Source: Entomomonas sp964395065
GTDB taxonomy: Bacteria > Pseudomonadota > Gammaproteobacteria > Pseudomonadales > Pseudomonadaceae
Direction of reading: 5' to 3'
Length of the DNA stretch: 7,041 bases
Assembly (NCBI GenBank): GCA_964395065.1
Contig: CAYNAM010000124.1
Span: forward strand, 1-7,041
The notes under the pieces are model-generated. The model was not told the DNA's origin and did not search any database. It saw only the letters and a list, made by a program, of their open reading frames with translations. Shown one piece after another: positions 5,127-7,041 of the stretch; position 1 is the stretch's first letter, and every line of letters begins with the position of its first letter. The translations under genes and the position numbers were made by a program.

Positions 5127-7041
5127 TTAAAAAAATCTGGTGTCCATGTTAACCCTACCAACACTGTAATCCCCTCTTCCCTATAACCATAAGGTGTAGT
5201 TGGCATCGTCCAATTGTTAGGATCTGGCTTAAAGTTATAGGTGGCTCGGTAATAAGAGCGGTCTAAAAGATTATCAATTTTGGCGTCAAACTTTAACTCA
5301 GGTGTTGCTTGCCAGCTACTACGGATACCAAGTAATCCATAACCGGGGATGCTTACTTTATTTGCCACATCGCCATAGCTAGAACTCACTAAAGACCATG
5401 TTGCTCCAACGGTATAATCTCCCCATTGCTTATCAAGGTCAACACTAAGTGTCCTTCGTGCTTGATTAGGTAATGTATGCCCTGTTTTGACATCACGAGG
5501 ATCAATAATACTTAACGCAATATTAGCATACAATTGATCGAATAACTCCTGTTGTAAACTAGCTTCAAAACCATTAATTCTTGCTTTATCAATATTCCTC
5601 ATTTCAATGTCACTGTACACAATAGCATCACGTATCACTGTATGATAGAGCGATGCCTCAACATAGGTTTTATCTGTTACCTGGCTGCGCCATTGCATTT
5701 CATAACTTTTAGAGCGCTCAGGCTTTAAGTTTGGATTAGCTCCCCAGCCAAGTGGTGCATAAGTATCATTAAAGGTCGGGACACGAAACCCTTCAGCATA
5801 AGAGAAAATTAGCTGATTAGTTGTGTTGATATTGAACCCAACACTTCCATTCCATGTGTTTTTACTGCCAAACTGTTGATTTTTATCATGGCGTAAGCCT
5901 ACTTCAGTAAAAATCAAATCACCTTTAAAATTATATTGAATAAACCCCGCTCTATTCCAACGGCTCGTCCTATTATAATCAGTAGTGGCATGAAGTTTGT
6001 CATTTAAATAATCAAGACCAATTAACACCTTATTTTTATCATTAAAATCTATCGTATTCAACCATGTAGCAGAGTCACGATAGGTGTTATAAACAGAGGA
6101 CTCTGTTGAAAACTTATCCTTACTTTCTAGTTTATCTTCAGCATGACCTATCTCTAATCGGGAGGTCCACACATCATTTATATGATAATTAAGATAGGCA
6201 GAAGTGCTATTTAAAGTAAAAAGGTTATAAGGTTTTGTTGTGCTATAAGTCATATAGGTTGAGGAGTCATAACGCCCATAAGGATTATCATATTCTGACT
6301 TGCCTCGCTGATCCAATGCATTGAAGCCAAGTTCAATATCATCCGTTAACTGATGACTAAAAGTAAAACTAAACGACTTATTACGATACCCATCATGATC
6401 ATTATCACTTGGAAAAGAGCGTCTAGTCCTATCAATACCATTCGTTTCATTCAATGCTGCATTAAAACTAAACCTTGTTTTGTCAGATCCCCCCGAAAGA
6501 CCTAATCCGTACTCTTGAGTTCCTCTGTTTCCCAAAGCCATGCGAAGACGTGGATTAATACCATTTCCACTGGCACGACGAGTAAATATTTGAATAACAC
6601 CGCCTATAGCATCAGCACCATAAATAGCGGAACGAGAACCACGCAAAACCTCAACGCGCTCGATTTGTTCCATTGATAAATATTGTAAAGAAGCGCCTCC
6701 AGCAGAAGCTGAACCAACACGTTGACCGTCTATCAAAACAAGGCTTTGAGCTGTTTTTGTTCCACGAATAAAAACGCTGGTTACAGAACCTCTTCCCCCT
6801 GTTTGTGTCACCTGTACCCCGGGTACTCTATTGAGTAAATCAGCAACACTAGAGGGTTGTAAACGATCAATATCTTCACGAGTAAAAACACTAACGGCAG
6901 CATTTGTTTCTTCTCGCGGTTGTGCCTCGCGATTAGCTGTTACAACAATGGTATCTAATTTTAATACATCATCTAAAGAATCTTTTGATGTTTTTGTTTC
7001 TGCCCATACAGAAGCAACTACGAGCATAAAAGGAATTGGAA
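5111..7041 (-). CDS. btuB: TonB-dependent outer-membrane receptor, probably vitamin B12 transporter BtuB (5' end cut)
   Basis: This outer-membrane beta-barrel receptor would import cobalamin using energy from TonB-ExbB-ExbD. The frame stays open to the right edge. The first ATG in the window (7027) gives only MLVVASVWA before a signal-peptidase site, with no basic n-region, and upstream codons read PIPF, so the true start lies outside. Counting from that Met (638 residues to the stop): TonB box DTIVVTA (25-31), then the plug domain with DIDRLQPSSVADLLNRVPGV, SVFIRGT, LVLIDGQRVG and VEVLRGSRSAIYGADAIGGVI (about 35-150), then the barrel. The TonB box and plug closely resemble E. coli BtuB (DTLVVTA, DIDRWQSTSV.DVLRRLPGV, SSIFIRGT). 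An Asp-rich loop SDNDHDG (207-213) and a later EYDN recall the BtuB calcium-binding loops. The barrel ends in GITVLVGLTW followed by an unusual 10-residue tail. Any cobalamin riboswitch would be beyond the edge. A related siderophore or haem receptor is possible but less likely. Confidence 0.85.
   Translation of the reverse strand, partial: PIPFMLVVASVWAETKTSKDSLDDVLKLDTIVVTANREAQPREETNAAVSVFTREDIDRLQPSSVADLLNRVPGVQVTQTGGRGSVTSVFIRGTKTAQSLVLIDGQRVGSASAGGASLQYLSMEQIERVEVLRGSRSAIYGADAIGGVIQIFTRRASGNGINPRLRMALGNRGTQEYGLGLSGGSDKTRFSFNAALNETNGIDRTRRSFPSDNDHDGYRNKSFSFTFSHQLTDDIELGFNALDQRGKSEYDNPYGRYDSSTYMTYSTTKPYNLFTLNSTSAYLNYHINDVWTSRLEIGHAEDKLESKDKFSTESSVYNTYRDSATWLNTIDFNDKNKVLIGLDYLNDKLHATTDYNRTSRWNRAGFIQYNFKGDLIFTEVGLRHDKNQQFGSKNTWNGSVGFNINTTNQLIFSYAEGFRVPTFNDTYAPLGWGANPNLKPERSKSYEMQWRSQVTDKTYVEASLYHTVIRDAIVYSDIEMRNIDKARINGFEASLQQELFDQLYANIALSIIDPRDVKTGHTLPNQARRTLSVDLDKQWGDYTVGATWSLVSSSYGDVANKVSIPGYGLLGIRSSWQATPELKFDAKIDNLLDRSYYRATYNFKPDPNNWTMPTTPYGYREEGITVLVGLTWTPDFFNKKRP

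Overview
This AT-rich window reads as ordinary chromosome of a low-GC gammaproteobacterium, probably in or near the Pseudomonadales. The visible RNase R agrees closely with what I recall of Pseudomonas RNase R, including the MA(N/D)W start, the RRGAYAPV(N/D)KLDL stretch and the SPAQMRLVFDGDRALARV stretch. A low-GC insect-gut relative such as Entomomonas would fit. This placement is from memory, not from a search.

Layout. Bases 1-1752 (minus strand) hold the first 584 codons of rnr (RNase R); the 3' end lies beyond the left edge. Bases 1753-1978 are a 226-bp divergent intergenic region with a good candidate promoter for rnr, a weaker one for the next operon, and a small palindrome with spaced repeats. 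Bases 1979-5099 (plus strand) are a compact three-gene operon, ydbH-ynbE-ydbL. It encodes the inner-membrane bridge protein, its outer-membrane lipoprotein partner and the small periplasmic accessory protein of an AsmA-like intermembrane lipid-transport system. Bases 5111-7041 (minus strand) hold a TonB-dependent outer-membrane receptor, most like the vitamin B12 receptor BtuB; its extreme 5' end lies beyond the right edge. The operon and btuB converge on one hairpin that looks like a bidirectional terminator, and the btuB stop codon lies within the hairpin.

The ydbHYL operon and btuB both concern the outer membrane, one for lipid supply and one for cobalamin uptake, but convergence at a terminator implies neighbourhood rather than joint function. 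rnr is an unrelated RNA-decay gene. I see no mobile element, CRISPR array, tRNA, rRNA or clearly novel system. The points worth a second look are the stop-in-terminator arrangement, the unusual BtuB C-terminal tail, the palindrome upstream of rnr, and the operon itself, whose role was worked out only recently in E. coli.
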